NCBI RefSeq assembly: GCF_003065425.1 | Contig: NZ_CP026949.1 | Coordinates: forward strand, 1,240,001-1,304,000 | Length of the DNA: 64,000 nt | Reading direction: 5' to 3' | Source of the DNA: Mycetocola zhujimingii | GTDB taxonomy: Bacteria > Actinomycetota > Actinomycetes > Actinomycetales > Microbacteriaceae | Part shown: positions 8,808 to 16,634 of the stretch, piece by piece | Layout: each line of letters opens with the position of its first letter | Numbering within the stretch: position 1 is the stretch's first letter | The notes under the pieces: model-generated | Told to the model about the DNA's origin: nothing | What the model saw: the letters and a program-made list of their open reading frames with translations, nothing else | Databases searched by the model: none | Made by a program: the position numbers and the translations under genes

Positions 8808-9623
8808 ATGGCAAGCGAGCAAGATGCAGTGACTCTCGAGGCGGAGCTGTTGCTTCCTGAGGTACCGGAACTGACCTCCGCGTACCCGGCCTCGCTCCCG
8901 ACGCCCACGCTCCACGCGCGGTGGCTCGAGGAGGAGGAAGTGACCCTCACGTTCATTGAGATCGGCGACATTGCGATGCACGTCGAGTCGACCGATGACG
9001 ATGTCGAGTGGCACCTTCACGTCGGCGGCCACGACGGACCTCCGCTGGACGGCACTCCGTGGGATGAGAAGACCACCGAGGAACTCCTCAACTGGATGTC
9101 TGAATTCGTCGCCAAGGTTCACGCCTGTATCGAAATGGTCGACGAGGATATTTATGATGCCGTCGACCTCTTCGAAGCAGGTGCCACCACCGCACAACTC
9201 TCCGCGGCCAGTTTCGAACCCGAAGACTGGGAAAGATTCACCCCGGCAGACTTCAAAGTGTTCCGGGTGACCGTCCCCGGGCATGCAGAGCCGCAGATCT
9301 GGACCGGCTCCGGCGACGCATGGCACATGCACGACGAAGACCGGAACGGTGATGCCGAACTCCTGTGGACGCCGCCGAACGTCGAAGAGCCGATTCACCT
9401 CGGCGCCGTCATCATCTCGCCCGAGACCGGTCTGCCCGCGACGTTCGCAAACCCCGGCATCAACTGGGACGACGTCGGAATGAGCGAGGACGACGCCATG
9501 GACTGGCTGCTTCGCGAACACCGGAACTGCGTGTGGGCATCCACTGTTCACGATGCACTGACCGAAGAGGTCCTGAAGGTGCTGGCGGGTTTCGCGCCGG
9601 CTGTCCCGTCACCTCACCGATAA
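8808..9623 (+). CDS. Acidic protein of unknown function
   Basis: A 271-residue protein I do not recognise. It is very acidic and Trp-rich, without signal peptide or membrane segment, so it is probably cytosolic. Notable stretches are DDDVEWHLHVGGHDGPPLDG and DAWHMHDEDRNGDAELLW. These two similar His/Asp/Trp patches, about 130 residues apart, hint at an internal duplication. GGAAAGG nine bases before ATG 8808 supports the start. It is a single-gene unit between divergent and convergent neighbours. Confidence 0.6.
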   Translation: MASEQDAVTLEAELLLPEVPELTSAYPASLPTPTLHARWLEEEEVTLTFIEIGDIAMHVESTDDDVEWHLHVGGHDGPPLDGTPWDEKTTEELLNWMSEFVAKVHACIEMVDEDIYDAVDLFEAGATTAQLSAASFEPEDWERFTPADFKVFRVTVPGHAEPQIWTGSGDAWHMHDEDRNGDAELLWTPPNVEEPIHLGAVIISPETGLPATFANPGINWDDVGMSEDDAMDWLLREHRNCVWASTVHDALTEEVLKVLAGFAPAVPSPHR

Positions 9624-9651
9624 TCAGACCGCCAGCGCGGGCAATGAATCG

Positions 9652-10122
9652 CTAGTTCTGAGCTGACGCGGACAATGCCGCAACGACGCTGTCGCTGCCC
9701 ACGAAGATGCTGCCGCCGGCGCGCACCGTCGCGGTGATCAGCTCCGTCATGGCGGTTTTGTCGCGATGAACCGCCTCAATCCACTCCGGTGGGGCGTCGG
9801 TCTCGGCGTCGACCCCGGCGCTCCAGTTCGCGATCTCGAGCAGGACCGGAATCAGGGCGAGTCCGTTCTCGGTGAGTGTGTAGACGACGCGCCTGGCGTC
9901 GCCGGGATCCGGGGTTCGGTTCAGGATGCCGTTCGTCTCCAGTTCGGCGAGCCGTGCGGTCAGCACGCTCGGAGCAACGCCTTCGTCCGAGTCCGAAAAC
10001 TCAGTGAAGGTGCGTTTGCCGAAATAGACAATATCGCGGATCACCAGAAGTGACCACGGATCTCCGAACGCCTCGAGTCCGAAATTGATGGGGCAGTGAG
10101 ATTTGCCCTTCGTCCGCTTCAT
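9652..10122 (-). CDS. HxlR-family transcriptional regulator
   Basis: Winged helix regulator of 156 residues. The HxlR hallmarks are visible: a near N-terminal Cys (KSHCPINFGLEAFGDPWSLL), IRDIVYFGKRTFTEF, and LTARLAELETNGILNRTP leading into the wing YTLTENGLALIPVL. Such proteins usually dimerise and often control the divergent neighbour. Here that is an SRPBCC protein gene 74 bp away, with a dyad in between. Confidence 0.85.
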   Translation of the reverse strand: MKRTKGKSHCPINFGLEAFGDPWSLLVIRDIVYFGKRTFTEFSDSDEGVAPSVLTARLAELETNGILNRTPDPGDARRVVYTLTENGLALIPVLLEIANWSAGVDAETDAPPEWIEAVHRDKTAMTELITATVRAGGSIFVGSDSVVAALSASAQN

Positions 10123-10164
10123 CAGAACCCTTCACACTGCGAGACCGTGGTGGTACCGTCTTTC

Positions 10165-10181
10165 ACTACGATCATGATAGT
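10165..10181. promoter_or_regulatory. Candidate HxlR operator
   Basis: ACTA-N9-TAGT dyad enclosing the palindrome ATCATGAT, directly before the AAAGGAG ribosome binding site of the SRPBCC gene and about 43 bp from the regulator start. Position and symmetry suggest an operator; binding is inferred. Confidence 0.35.
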
Positions 10182-10196
10182 TAAAGGAGACGAATC

Positions 10197-10724
10197 ATGG
10201 GCAACTCTTCATCCACTTTCGAGGTTCGGGTGACCCGGGAGTTTCCGGTGCCGGTGGACTCCGCCTACGCTGCCTGGACCACGCCCGAGCTGTTGATGCA
10301 GTGGTGGGGCCCGCTCGGTTTCACCTGTCCGGTCGCCAACCTGGATGTCCGAGTCGGCGGGGTCTCACTGGTTGCGATGCGCGCGCCGGCGCAGTTCGGC
10401 GGCGGAGACATGTTTAACACCTGGACCTACACGCTCGTCGACCCTCCGAATCGACTCGAGTTCGAGATGCGGTTTACTGACGCGAACGGCGAAGCGATCA
10501 GCCCGGCCGATGTCGGCATCCCTGCGGGGGTTCCTGACACGGTCCCGCATGTTGTGACGTTTGAGTCGGTGGGCGAAGGCGGCAGCCGGTTGAGCGTCAC
10601 CGAGTACGGCTACACGGTCGAGGAGGCGCGCGATGGGTCGCAAGCCGGTCTGGATCAGTGCCTGGACAAGCTCGCGACGCTTCTCGGCGACGGCAGCACT
10701 GCGGCCGTAGATACGCGCCGCTGA
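10197..10724 (+). CDS. SRPBCC (AHSA1-like) domain protein
   Basis: A 175-residue START/Bet v1-like hydrophobic ligand-binding protein. TREFPVPVDSAYAAWTTPELLMQWWGP is the typical beginning of AHSA1/CalC-type proteins, and the C-terminal helix GLDQCLDKLATLL closes the pocket. ATG 10197 follows AAAGGAG at proper spacing. It is divergent from an HxlR regulator, a common arrangement in actinobacteria where the regulator controls the SRPBCC gene. The ligand is unknown. Confidence 0.8.
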   Translation: MGNSSSTFEVRVTREFPVPVDSAYAAWTTPELLMQWWGPLGFTCPVANLDVRVGGVSLVAMRAPAQFGGGDMFNTWTYTLVDPPNRLEFEMRFTDANGEAISPADVGIPAGVPDTVPHVVTFESVGEGGSRLSVTEYGYTVEEARDGSQAGLDQCLDKLATLLGDGSTAAVDTRR

Positions 10725-10743
10725 GTCGGGGGAGGCGGCGGGC

Positions 10744-11409
10744 TCAGCGCTGAGGTTCCGTCGCGTGCTCGGTGTCGTCATCCGAAAGCACATCGAACGG
10801 CGACTCGACCTCGCCCTTCCATGCTTCGATTCCCTCCCGGATAGCGAAGCCGGCGATAACGAGTGCCGCGACAGCATCCGCCCATTCCCAGCCGAACAGG
10901 GTATTGAGCAGGAGACCCAGTAGCACGCTCGCCGACAGGTAGACGCAGAGCAGGAGTTGCTTGGAGTCAGCGACCACGCTGGCGGATCCGAGCTCCCTGC
11001 CCGTCCGGCGTTCGAGCCACGCGAGAGCGGGCATCACCAGGAGGCTGGTTGTCGCAATGGCGATCCCGAGGGGGCTGTGGTCGACGTCCTGCACGCCCGC
11101 GAGCGAGAGGACCGAGTCGGTGATCACGTACGCGGCCAGGGCGAAGAAGGCGATGGCGATCACCCGGACCGTGGGCTTCTCCCACCGTTCAGGATCGCGG
11201 CGGGTGAACTGCCACGCGACGGCAGCCGCCGAGAGGACCTCGATGACCGAGTCGAGTCCGAACCCGATGAGCGCGGCGGAGGACGCGATGGCCCCGGCGG
11301 TGATGGCGACACCCGCCTCGATCATGTTGTACGCGATCGTGAACCCCACGATCCACCGCACCCGCCGGTGAAGGACGGCCCGGCGGTTGGCGGTGGGCTG
11401 AGCTGTCAT
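10744..11409 (-). CDS. Cation diffusion facilitator-like transporter, short form
   Basis: Membrane protein of 221 residues with about six predicted helices. GFGLDSVIEVLSAAAV and ASVVADSKQ are the CDF-type metal-site segments, but the usual cytoplasmic C-terminal domain is absent; the chain ends in an acidic tail (DVLSDDDTEHATEPQR). ATG 11409 lies two bases after the arsR stop, so the two genes are translationally coupled. Its place in the ars island suggests metal or metalloid export under ArsR control. The substrate is not shown by the sequence. Confidence 0.75.
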   Translation of the reverse strand: MTAQPTANRRAVLHRRVRWIVGFTIAYNMIEAGVAITAGAIASSAALIGFGLDSVIEVLSAAAVAWQFTRRDPERWEKPTVRVIAIAFFALAAYVITDSVLSLAGVQDVDHSPLGIAIATTSLLVMPALAWLERRTGRELGSASVVADSKQLLLCVYLSASVLLGLLLNTLFGWEWADAVAALVIAGFAIREGIEAWKGEVESPFDVLSDDDTEHATEPQR

Positions 11410-11411
11410 CG

Positions 11412-11762
11412 TCACAGTTCGCTGATGAGGCCGGATACCGACGCGAGTGAGTTGGGCGTCAGGCTGTAGTAGGCCCAGGTTCCGCGCTTCTCTCGGTGGA
11501 GATAGCCGGCGTCGACGAGCACTTTGAGGTGGTGGGAGACGGTGGGCTGGCTCAGGCCAAGTGGTTCCGTCAGATCGCAGACGCACGCTTCGGCGTCCTC
11601 GTGCGACGCCACGATCGACAGCAACCGCAGCCTCGCCGGGTCGGCCAGCGCTTTCAGTGAACGGGCAAGCTTCTCGGCACTGTCTGCATCCATGGGCTCG
11701 CGCGTGATCGGAGTGCAGCACGCGTTGAGGTCGGTGATCGGCAGCGACTCGGTAAGCGTCAT
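11412..11762 (-). CDS. arsR: Arsenic-responsive repressor ArsR
   Basis: ArsR/SmtB winged helix repressor, 116 residues. The recognition helix is GLSQPTVSHHLKVL. Cysteines at positions 15-16 (NACC) and 60/62 (ACVCDL) match the pattern of the Corynebacterium glutamicum type, where Cys15, Cys16 and Cys55 bind As(III). AGGGAG nine bases before ATG 11762 favours this start over the longer frame. It is divergent from acr3 across 88 bp that hold two matched operator boxes, so autoregulation together with acr3-arsC control is likely. Confidence 0.92.
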   Translation of the reverse strand: MTLTESLPITDLNACCTPITREPMDADSAEKLARSLKALADPARLRLLSIVASHEDAEACVCDLTEPLGLSQPTVSHHLKVLVDAGYLHREKRGTWAYYSLTPNSLASVSGLISEL

Positions 11763-11779
11763 CTGAACAAACTCCCTAG

Positions 11780-11795
11780 ATTGACATGCATCGAT
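11780..11795 (-). promoter_or_regulatory. ArsR operator box 1
   Basis: ATTGACATGCATCGAT, an imperfect dyad with the form ATTGA-N6-TCGAT, located 18 bp upstream of arsR. It overlaps the perfect palindrome CATGCATCGATGCATG. Thirteen of its 16 bases match box 2 read on the opposite strand. Confidence 0.75.
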
Positions 11796-11815
11796 GCATG
11801 GGTCACGATGAGTAC

Positions 11816-11831
11816 ATCGACGCACATCAAT
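11816..11831 (+). promoter_or_regulatory. ArsR operator box 2
   Basis: ATCGACGCACATCAAT; on the other strand this reads ATTGATGTGCGTCGAT, matching box 1 (ATTGAYRTGCRTCGAT). It lies 19 bp before acr3. Box starts are 36 bp apart, and each box sits next to one of the divergent genes. Confidence 0.75.
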
Positions 11832-11850
11832 CTATCAGTCACGGAGCTTC

Positions 11851-12951
11851 ATGTCTCTTGCCCCGGTGAAGCCCGCAACTCTCGGAACAACTGACCGGTT
11901 CCTCCCGGTCTGGATCCTCGCCGCGATGGCGTTGGGACTGGCGCTCGCGGTTTTCGTCCCCGCATTCGGTGACGCCCTGCACGGCTTCTCCGTCGGATCG
12001 GTCAGTGTGCCGATCGCGGTCGGACTGCTGGTGATGATGTACCCGGTTCTCGCGAAGGTCCGGTACTCGGATGCGCGTGCGGTCGCCGGTGATCGGAAGT
12101 TGCTGGTCTCGTCGCTGGTGATGAACTGGCTGGTCGGGCCGGCTCTCATGTTCGCCCTTGCCTGGGCCTTTCTGCCCGATCTGCCGGAGTACCGCACCGG
12201 CCTGATCATCGTTGGGCTCGCGCGGTGTATCGCCATGGTGCTGATCTGGAACGATCTCGCATGTGGCGATCGAGAGGCCGCCGCCTTCCTCGTTGCCGTG
12301 AACTCGGTGTTCCAGGTCATCGCCTTCTCCGGGCTGGGCTGGTTCTACCTCCAGATTTTGCCGTCATGGCTCGGACTGGCGACAACGAGCGCGTCGTTCT
12401 CACTGTGGGCAATCACGCTGAGCGTCCTGGTCTTCCTCGGTATTCCGCTGGTCGCCGGATACCTGTCGCGGCGGCTCGGTGAGGCCACGCGCGGCCGCAC
12501 CTGGTACGAGGGCACGTTCCTGCCGAAGGTGGGACCGTTCGCCCTGTATGGACTCCTCTTCACCATCGTGATGCTGTTCGCGCTGCAGGGGCAGCAGGTC
12601 ATCGATCGGCCACTCGACGTGGTTCGAATTGCCCTGCCACTGCTGGTGTACTTCGCGGTCACATTCATCGTTGGCTTTGTCCTCGGCAAGCTCATCGGGC
12701 TGTCGTACGAACGCACAACGACGCTCGCGTTCACAGCGGCAGGCAACAACTTCGAACTTGCCATCGCCGTCGCGATCGGAACATTCGGCGCCACGAGCGG
12801 CCAGGCACTCGCCGGCATCGTTGGCCCGCTGATCGAAGTGCCCGTGCTCGTGGCCCTCGTCTACGTCGCGCTGTGGCTGCGCCCCCGCATGTTCCCCGCA
12901 AAAGACACACTCCCGATCCATCCCGAACTTCCGGTCGCGGACCGGGTTTGA
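11851..12951 (+). CDS. acr3: Arsenite efflux permease, ACR3 family
   Basis: Integral membrane arsenite exporter of 366 residues with about ten helices. The family-conserved Cys segment GLARCIAMVLIWNDLACGD lies near residue 125, and the second conserved motif TLAFTAAGNNFELAIAVAIG near residue 290. GGAG stands before ATG 11851. It is the first gene of a rightward unit with arsC and a flavoprotein, and is divergent from arsR with paired operators between. It would extrude As(III) produced by the downstream ArsC. Confidence 0.95.
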   Translation: MSLAPVKPATLGTTDRFLPVWILAAMALGLALAVFVPAFGDALHGFSVGSVSVPIAVGLLVMMYPVLAKVRYSDARAVAGDRKLLVSSLVMNWLVGPALMFALAWAFLPDLPEYRTGLIIVGLARCIAMVLIWNDLACGDREAAAFLVAVNSVFQVIAFSGLGWFYLQILPSWLGLATTSASFSLWAITLSVLVFLGIPLVAGYLSRRLGEATRGRTWYEGTFLPKVGPFALYGLLFTIVMLFALQGQQVIDRPLDVVRIALPLLVYFAVTFIVGFVLGKLIGLSYERTTTLAFTAAGNNFELAIAVAIGTFGATSGQALAGIVGPLIEVPVLVALVYVALWLRPRMFPAKDTLPIHPELPVADRV

Positions 12952-12977
12952 ACACACCCCGAAAGAAGGAGACCCTG

Positions 12978-13388
12978 ATGAGCGAGAAACCGTCAGTACT
13001 GTTCGTCTGCGTCCACAACGCGGGCCGGTCGCAGATGGCCGCCGGCTACATGCAAGCCCTGTCCAACGGGCAGGTCGACGTTCTGTCTGCCGGCTCGGAG
13101 CCGAAAGACCAGATCAACCCGGTCGCGGTCGAGGCGATGGCCGAGGAAGGCATCGACATCGCCAACAACATCCCCAAGATCCTGACAACGGATGCCGTCA
13201 AGGACTCCGACGTGGTGATCACGATGGGCTGCGGCGACACCTGCCCGATCTTCCCGGGCAAGCGCTACGAAGACTGGGAGCTCGACGACCCGGCTGGGCA
13301 GGGCATCGAGGCTGTCCGTCCGATCCGCGACGACATCAAAGCCCGGATCGAGCAGCTGCTGAAAGAGATCCTCCCGGCGAAGGCCTAG
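12978..13388 (+). CDS. arsC: Arsenate reductase, low-molecular-weight phosphatase type
   Basis: A 136-residue enzyme reducing arsenate to arsenite. The P-loop is C11-VHNAG-R17-S, MGCGDTCPIFPG lies in the middle, and the DP catalytic loop is DDPAGQG. Actinobacterial members of this length usually work with mycothiol and mycoredoxin; that coupling is inferred from lineage. AAGGAGA precedes ATG 12978 and excludes the longer frame from 12873. It lies 26 bp after acr3. Confidence 0.93.
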   Translation: MSEKPSVLFVCVHNAGRSQMAAGYMQALSNGQVDVLSAGSEPKDQINPVAVEAMAEEGIDIANNIPKILTTDAVKDSDVVITMGCGDTCPIFPGKRYEDWELDDPAGQGIEAVRPIRDDIKARIEQLLKEILPAKA

Positions 13389-13436
13389 GTTGCGGTCGAT
13401 TGTGGCGCACATGAATCACACGAGAAACGAAGAAGA

Positions 13437-14915
13437 ATGACTATCGCAGAACTCCCGACTTTGACCATGCCCTCACCACGGACGCTCGACAAGCTGCCCG
13501 TCGCCATCATCGGCGCCGGACCGGTCGGCCTCGCCGCCGCCGCACAGCTGCTCGAACGCGGAATCGACGTCGTTGTCTTCGAAGCGGGGGAGACCGCTGG
13601 CAGTGCTGTGGCAGCGTGGGGTCACACCCGGCTGTTCTCGCCGTGGGAGTATCTCGTCGACGAGGCTGCCGGTCGACTCCTCGACAAAACCGAGTGGCAC
13701 GCACCCGCCGCGAAGAAGCTGCCCTTCGGCCGGGAACTTGTCGAGGATTACCTGCTGCCGCTGGCAGCGACCCCGGAGCTCGCCCCACGGATCCGCTATC
13801 AGAGCACCGTGACGGACGTCAGTCGGCAGGGGATGGACCGTACCCGGTCCGCCGGACGGAGCTCCACACCGTTCCTGCTGCGGATTCGAACCGGCGACGC
13901 AACGACAGAGCAACTCGCGCGTGCCGTCATCGACACCTCCGGTACCTACAGCAGCCCCAACGGACTCACCGCCAGTGGACTTGCGCCTGCCGGAATCGAT
14001 GGCATCCGTGAACACCTCAGTTCCGCCCTGCCCGACGTCCTCGGGGTCGACCGGGACCGCTTCGCGGGACGGCACACGCTCGTCGTCGGAGCCGGCCACT
14101 CCGCAGCGAATACGCTGCTGAAGCTGGCCACCCTCGCGAAGGAGGAGAGCGCCACGACGATCAGCTGGGCCATTCGGGGACGAAGCCCGGTGCGCGCGTA
14201 CGGGTCGGAGAACGACGAGCTCGAAGCACGCGGCCAGCTCGGCAGCTCAGTACATGAGCTGGTTCGCCAGGGGCGGGTCACGCTGATCGACCAGTTCGAA
14301 ATCGACGACCTCGAGCCGGCCGCTGACCAGCGTGTTGCCGTGGTCGGTCGCCGCCAGGGGGAGAAGACGAGAGTGGAGGTCGACCGGGTCGTCAACGCGA
14401 CGGGCTTCCGCCCCAACCTCGAGATGCTGCGGGAAATCCGGCTGTCTCTGGACGAGATCGTTGAAGCCCCTCGCGCCCTCGCCCCGCTGATCGACCCGAA
14501 CATGCACAGCTGCGGCACTGTCTACCCGCACGGCGTTATCGAACTCGCGCATCCGGAACCGAACTTCTACATCGCCGGAATGAAAAGCTACGGTCGCGCA
14601 CCGACCTTCCTTCTGGTGACCGGTTACGAACAGGTGCGCTCCATCGCGGATGAGCTCGCGGGCAACCACGGTGCCGCCCGTCGGGTGCAACTCGTGCTGC
14701 CAGAGACCGGGGTGTGCGGGCCGTCCTCATCGGCTGGAGGCTGCGGCCCCGACGCCGAGGCACCCGCTTCATCCTGCGGCAGCGCGGTTGAGGCCGAGCC
14801 ATCCGCTTCATGCTGCGCCCCCGAGGTTGAAGCCGAGGCATCCGCTTCATGCTGCGCCCCCGAGGCCGAGGTCGAGGTTGAGGCCGAGCCATCCGCTTCA
14901 TCCTGCTGCAGCTAG
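13437..14915 (+). CDS. Flavoprotein of the arsenic operon (ArsO-like) with repetitive Cys-rich tail
   Basis: A 492-residue FAD/NAD(P) oxidoreductase. The FAD motif GAGPVGLAAAAQLLERGIDV is at residue 26, the second dinucleotide fold HTLVVGAGHSAANTLLKL near residue 215, and VVNATGFRPN near residue 320. The core ends with LPETGVCG near residue 420. Beyond it comes a roughly 65-residue low-complexity tail with three copies of VEAEPSASCCAPE-like units and nine cysteines, six of them in CC pairs. This suggests thiol chemistry or As(III) binding. It follows arsC by 48 bp. The enzymatic role in arsenic resistance is unproven; ArsO homologues are described as putative flavin monooxygenases. Confidence 0.8.
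   Translation: MTIAELPTLTMPSPRTLDKLPVAIIGAGPVGLAAAAQLLERGIDVVVFEAGETAGSAVAAWGHTRLFSPWEYLVDEAAGRLLDKTEWHAPAAKKLPFGRELVEDYLLPLAATPELAPRIRYQSTVTDVSRQGMDRTRSAGRSSTPFLLRIRTGDATTEQLARAVIDTSGTYSSPNGLTASGLAPAGIDGIREHLSSALPDVLGVDRDRFAGRHTLVVGAGHSAANTLLKLATLAKEESATTISWAIRGRSPVRAYGSENDELEARGQLGSSVHELVRQGRVTLIDQFEIDDLEPAADQRVAVVGRRQGEKTRVEVDRVVNATGFRPNLEMLREIRLSLDEIVEAPRALAPLIDPNMHSCGTVYPHGVIELAHPEPNFYIAGMKSYGRAPTFLLVTGYEQVRSIADELAGNHGAARRVQLVLPETGVCGPSSSAGGCGPDAEAPASSCGSAVEAEPSASCCAPEVEAEASASCCAPEAEVEVEAEPSASSCCS
14787..14911 (+). repeat. 39-bp coding repeats in the flavoprotein tail
   Basis: Units at 14787-14825 and 14826-14864 are nearly identical over 39 bp (13 codons). A 12-bp insertion at 14865-14876 is followed by a third, truncated unit at 14877-14911. 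Each unit encodes a CC pair in an acidic, Ser/Ala-rich context. A degenerate unit precedes them. The repeats are in frame. Confidence 0.9.
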
Positions 14916-14963
14916 ACGCTGCGGGCTTTCCGGCGCGGCGGAGCGCAAGACCACCGGGGCACA

Positions 14964-15002
14964 GAGAAGGCCGGTCGCTGTGGGCGACCGGCCTTCTCGT
15001 TG
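14964..15002. terminator. Bidirectional terminator after the ars operon
   Basis: A perfect 15-bp stem, GAGAAGGCCGGTCGC at 14964-14978 with its complement at 14984-14998, and a 5-base loop. It separates the ars flavoprotein gene from the convergent DUF1269 gene. Confidence 0.9.
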
Positions 15003-15013
15003 TAGGACTGCGC

Positions 15014-15523
15014 TCAGCTGAGTTCTGAGGCAGCTTCTTTCACTGCCGCGTCGATGTCTGACTTCTTCACACGGAGCTGCTTCGCGATCTTCTTCTCCGC
15101 CTTCAGCTCTGCCTTCGCAATCGCGTCTTCGAGCTTGCTCTCGCCGACGACGAGCAATGCAGCCTCGCCGGAGTCGATGGCCTCGCCGAGCTCCCTGACG
15201 TCAGAGCGCGAGACGCCACGCCACAGGTGGCCGGTCACAGCGCCGATCGCGCCACCGACAATCGCGGTTCCGATGATGGCGGGAGGAAACAGCAGTCCAA
15301 CCACAGCACCGGCGACGGCTCCGCCCCATCCACCGTGGCGGAATGCCTGCTCGTCTTTGTTGACGTGCACCTTGCCCTTGTCATCTTTGGTCACGACCGC
15401 GGCGTCGTAAGTGCCCACGGCACCGTCTTTGTGCAGCTCTTTGACGACGCCGTAGTCGGAGCGCGCGTCAGCTTCGTTCGGGTAGGTGCCGATGTACAGG
15501 AATGTTCCGTCGGATTCAGCCAT
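15014..15523 (-). CDS. DUF1269-type membrane-associated protein
   Basis: A 169-residue protein with an N-terminal ferredoxin-like part (FLYIGTYPNEADARSDYGVV), a Gly-rich double hydrophobic segment at residues 65-105 (GGWGGAVAGAVVGLLFPPAI and ATGHLW-like continuation), and a charged C-terminal helix. This is the DUF1269 layout. GGAGA five bases before ATG 15523 favours this start over 15538. A paralogue lies at 16635. The function is unknown; such proteins are often stress-induced in actinobacteria. Confidence 0.75.
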   Translation of the reverse strand: MAESDGTFLYIGTYPNEADARSDYGVVKELHKDGAVGTYDAAVVTKDDKGKVHVNKDEQAFRHGGWGGAVAGAVVGLLFPPAIIGTAIVGGAIGAVTGHLWRGVSRSDVRELGEAIDSGEAALLVVGESKLEDAIAKAELKAEKKIAKQLRVKKSDIDAAVKEAASELS

Positions 15524-15725
15524 TGTGTCTCCATTCATAGTTGCGTCTCGTGCTGAGACGTCCATGCACCCGTTCGCAGTGAGCGCGCGATTGTGCGGCG
15601 CACTCCGAAAGCTTTGGGCGCCTGCCCAGATAACAGGGTCACGTTCGCGCGTAGTAGAGCCTTTCGTCCGTCGGGCGAGACCTGCACCCACCTGGCCCGG
15701 AACTCCTGTGCAGGCGGCCGACATA

Positions 15726-15744
15726 TACTGTCCCGAAGACAGTA
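15726..15744. promoter_or_regulatory. Dyad upstream of the SDR gene
   Basis: TACTGTC-CCGAA-GACAGTA, a perfect 7-bp inverted repeat 64 bp before the SDR start in the 285-bp intergenic region 15524-15808. It looks like an operator for a dimeric regulator not encoded nearby. The rest of that intergenic stretch shows nothing I can name. Confidence 0.5.
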
Positions 15745-15808
15745 AATGGTTCGTGCCGGGACGACCCGAGCGCCGGACGGGTGCGAAAACGAAAGAAAAG
15801 ACACAGCT

Positions 15809-16552
15809 ATGCAACTGCAGAACAAGACAGTCATCGTGACCGGTGGGGCATCCGGAATCGGTGGAGCCATCACCCGCACCTTCGTTGAACGCGGCGCGAA
15901 GGTGGTCGCGGTGGACATCAACCAGGAAGCCGGCGCGGCACTCGTCGCGGATCTCGGCGATTCGGTGCACTTCCTGCAGGGGGACGTTTCCGATTCCGCC
16001 GTCGCTGAGAAGGCGGTTGGCGCAGCGGTCGAGCACTTCGGAGGCCTCCACGCCCTCGTCAACAACGCGCACGCGTCACGTCAGGCACCCTTCCTCGAAC
16101 TCACCCCGGAGATGTGGGAGCTGTCGTTCAACACGGGCCTTCGCGCCACCATCAACTTCATGCGTGCCGCTCACCCCGAGCTGAAGAAGACGTCAGGCTC
16201 AGTCGTGAACTTCGGTTCGGGTGCGGGACTGGACGGGCAGGTGACCCAGGGCGCATACGCCTCGGCCAAGGAGGCTATTCGCGGCCTGAGCCGGGTTGTT
16301 GCGAACGAGTGGGCTCCTGACGGCATCCGGGTCAACGTCGTCTGCCCGATGGCGATGACCGAGGGCGTGCAGGCCTGGTCTGAGGCATTCCCCGACCTCT
16401 ACAACACGACTCTGGGCAAGATTCCGCTGGGTCGCTTCGGCCACCCCGGGAACGATGTCGCTCCCGCCGTGGCGTTCCTGGTCTCGGATGACGCCAGCTA
16501 CATCACCGGCCAGACCCTGATGGTCGATGGCGGAACGATCAAGCTCCACTAA
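15809..16552 (+). CDS. Short-chain dehydrogenase/reductase
   Basis: Classical SDR of 247 residues: TGGASGIG cofactor motif, NNAHAS in place of NNAG, catalytic Tyr-Lys in YASAKEA, and the C-terminal ITGQTLMVDGG. The Asp in VVAVDINQ suggests NAD(H) preference. The start at ATG 15809 gives the standard N-terminus; the ribosome binding site is weak (GAAAG). A dyad operator lies upstream and a terminator directly after. The substrate is unknown. Confidence 0.85.
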   Translation: MQLQNKTVIVTGGASGIGGAITRTFVERGAKVVAVDINQEAGAALVADLGDSVHFLQGDVSDSAVAEKAVGAAVEHFGGLHALVNNAHASRQAPFLELTPEMWELSFNTGLRATINFMRAAHPELKKTSGSVVNFGSGAGLDGQVTQGAYASAKEAIRGLSRVVANEWAPDGIRVNVVCPMAMTEGVQAWSEAFPDLYNTTLGKIPLGRFGHPGNDVAPAVAFLVSDDASYITGQTLMVDGGTIKLH

Positions 16553-16574
16553 CGAGCCGCGGGTCACGCGACAA

Positions 16575-16619
16575 CGGCGGCTGGATCCGGGGTACGAAAC
16601 GCCCCGTCTCCAGCCGCCG
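16575..16619. terminator. Bidirectional terminator
   Basis: CGGCGGCTGGA at 16575-16585 pairs with TCCAGCCGCCG at 16609-16619, with an inner CGGGG/CCCCG pair. It lies between the convergent SDR and DUF1269 genes. Confidence 0.75.
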
Positions 16620-16634
16620 AAGGCCGCAGGTCGA

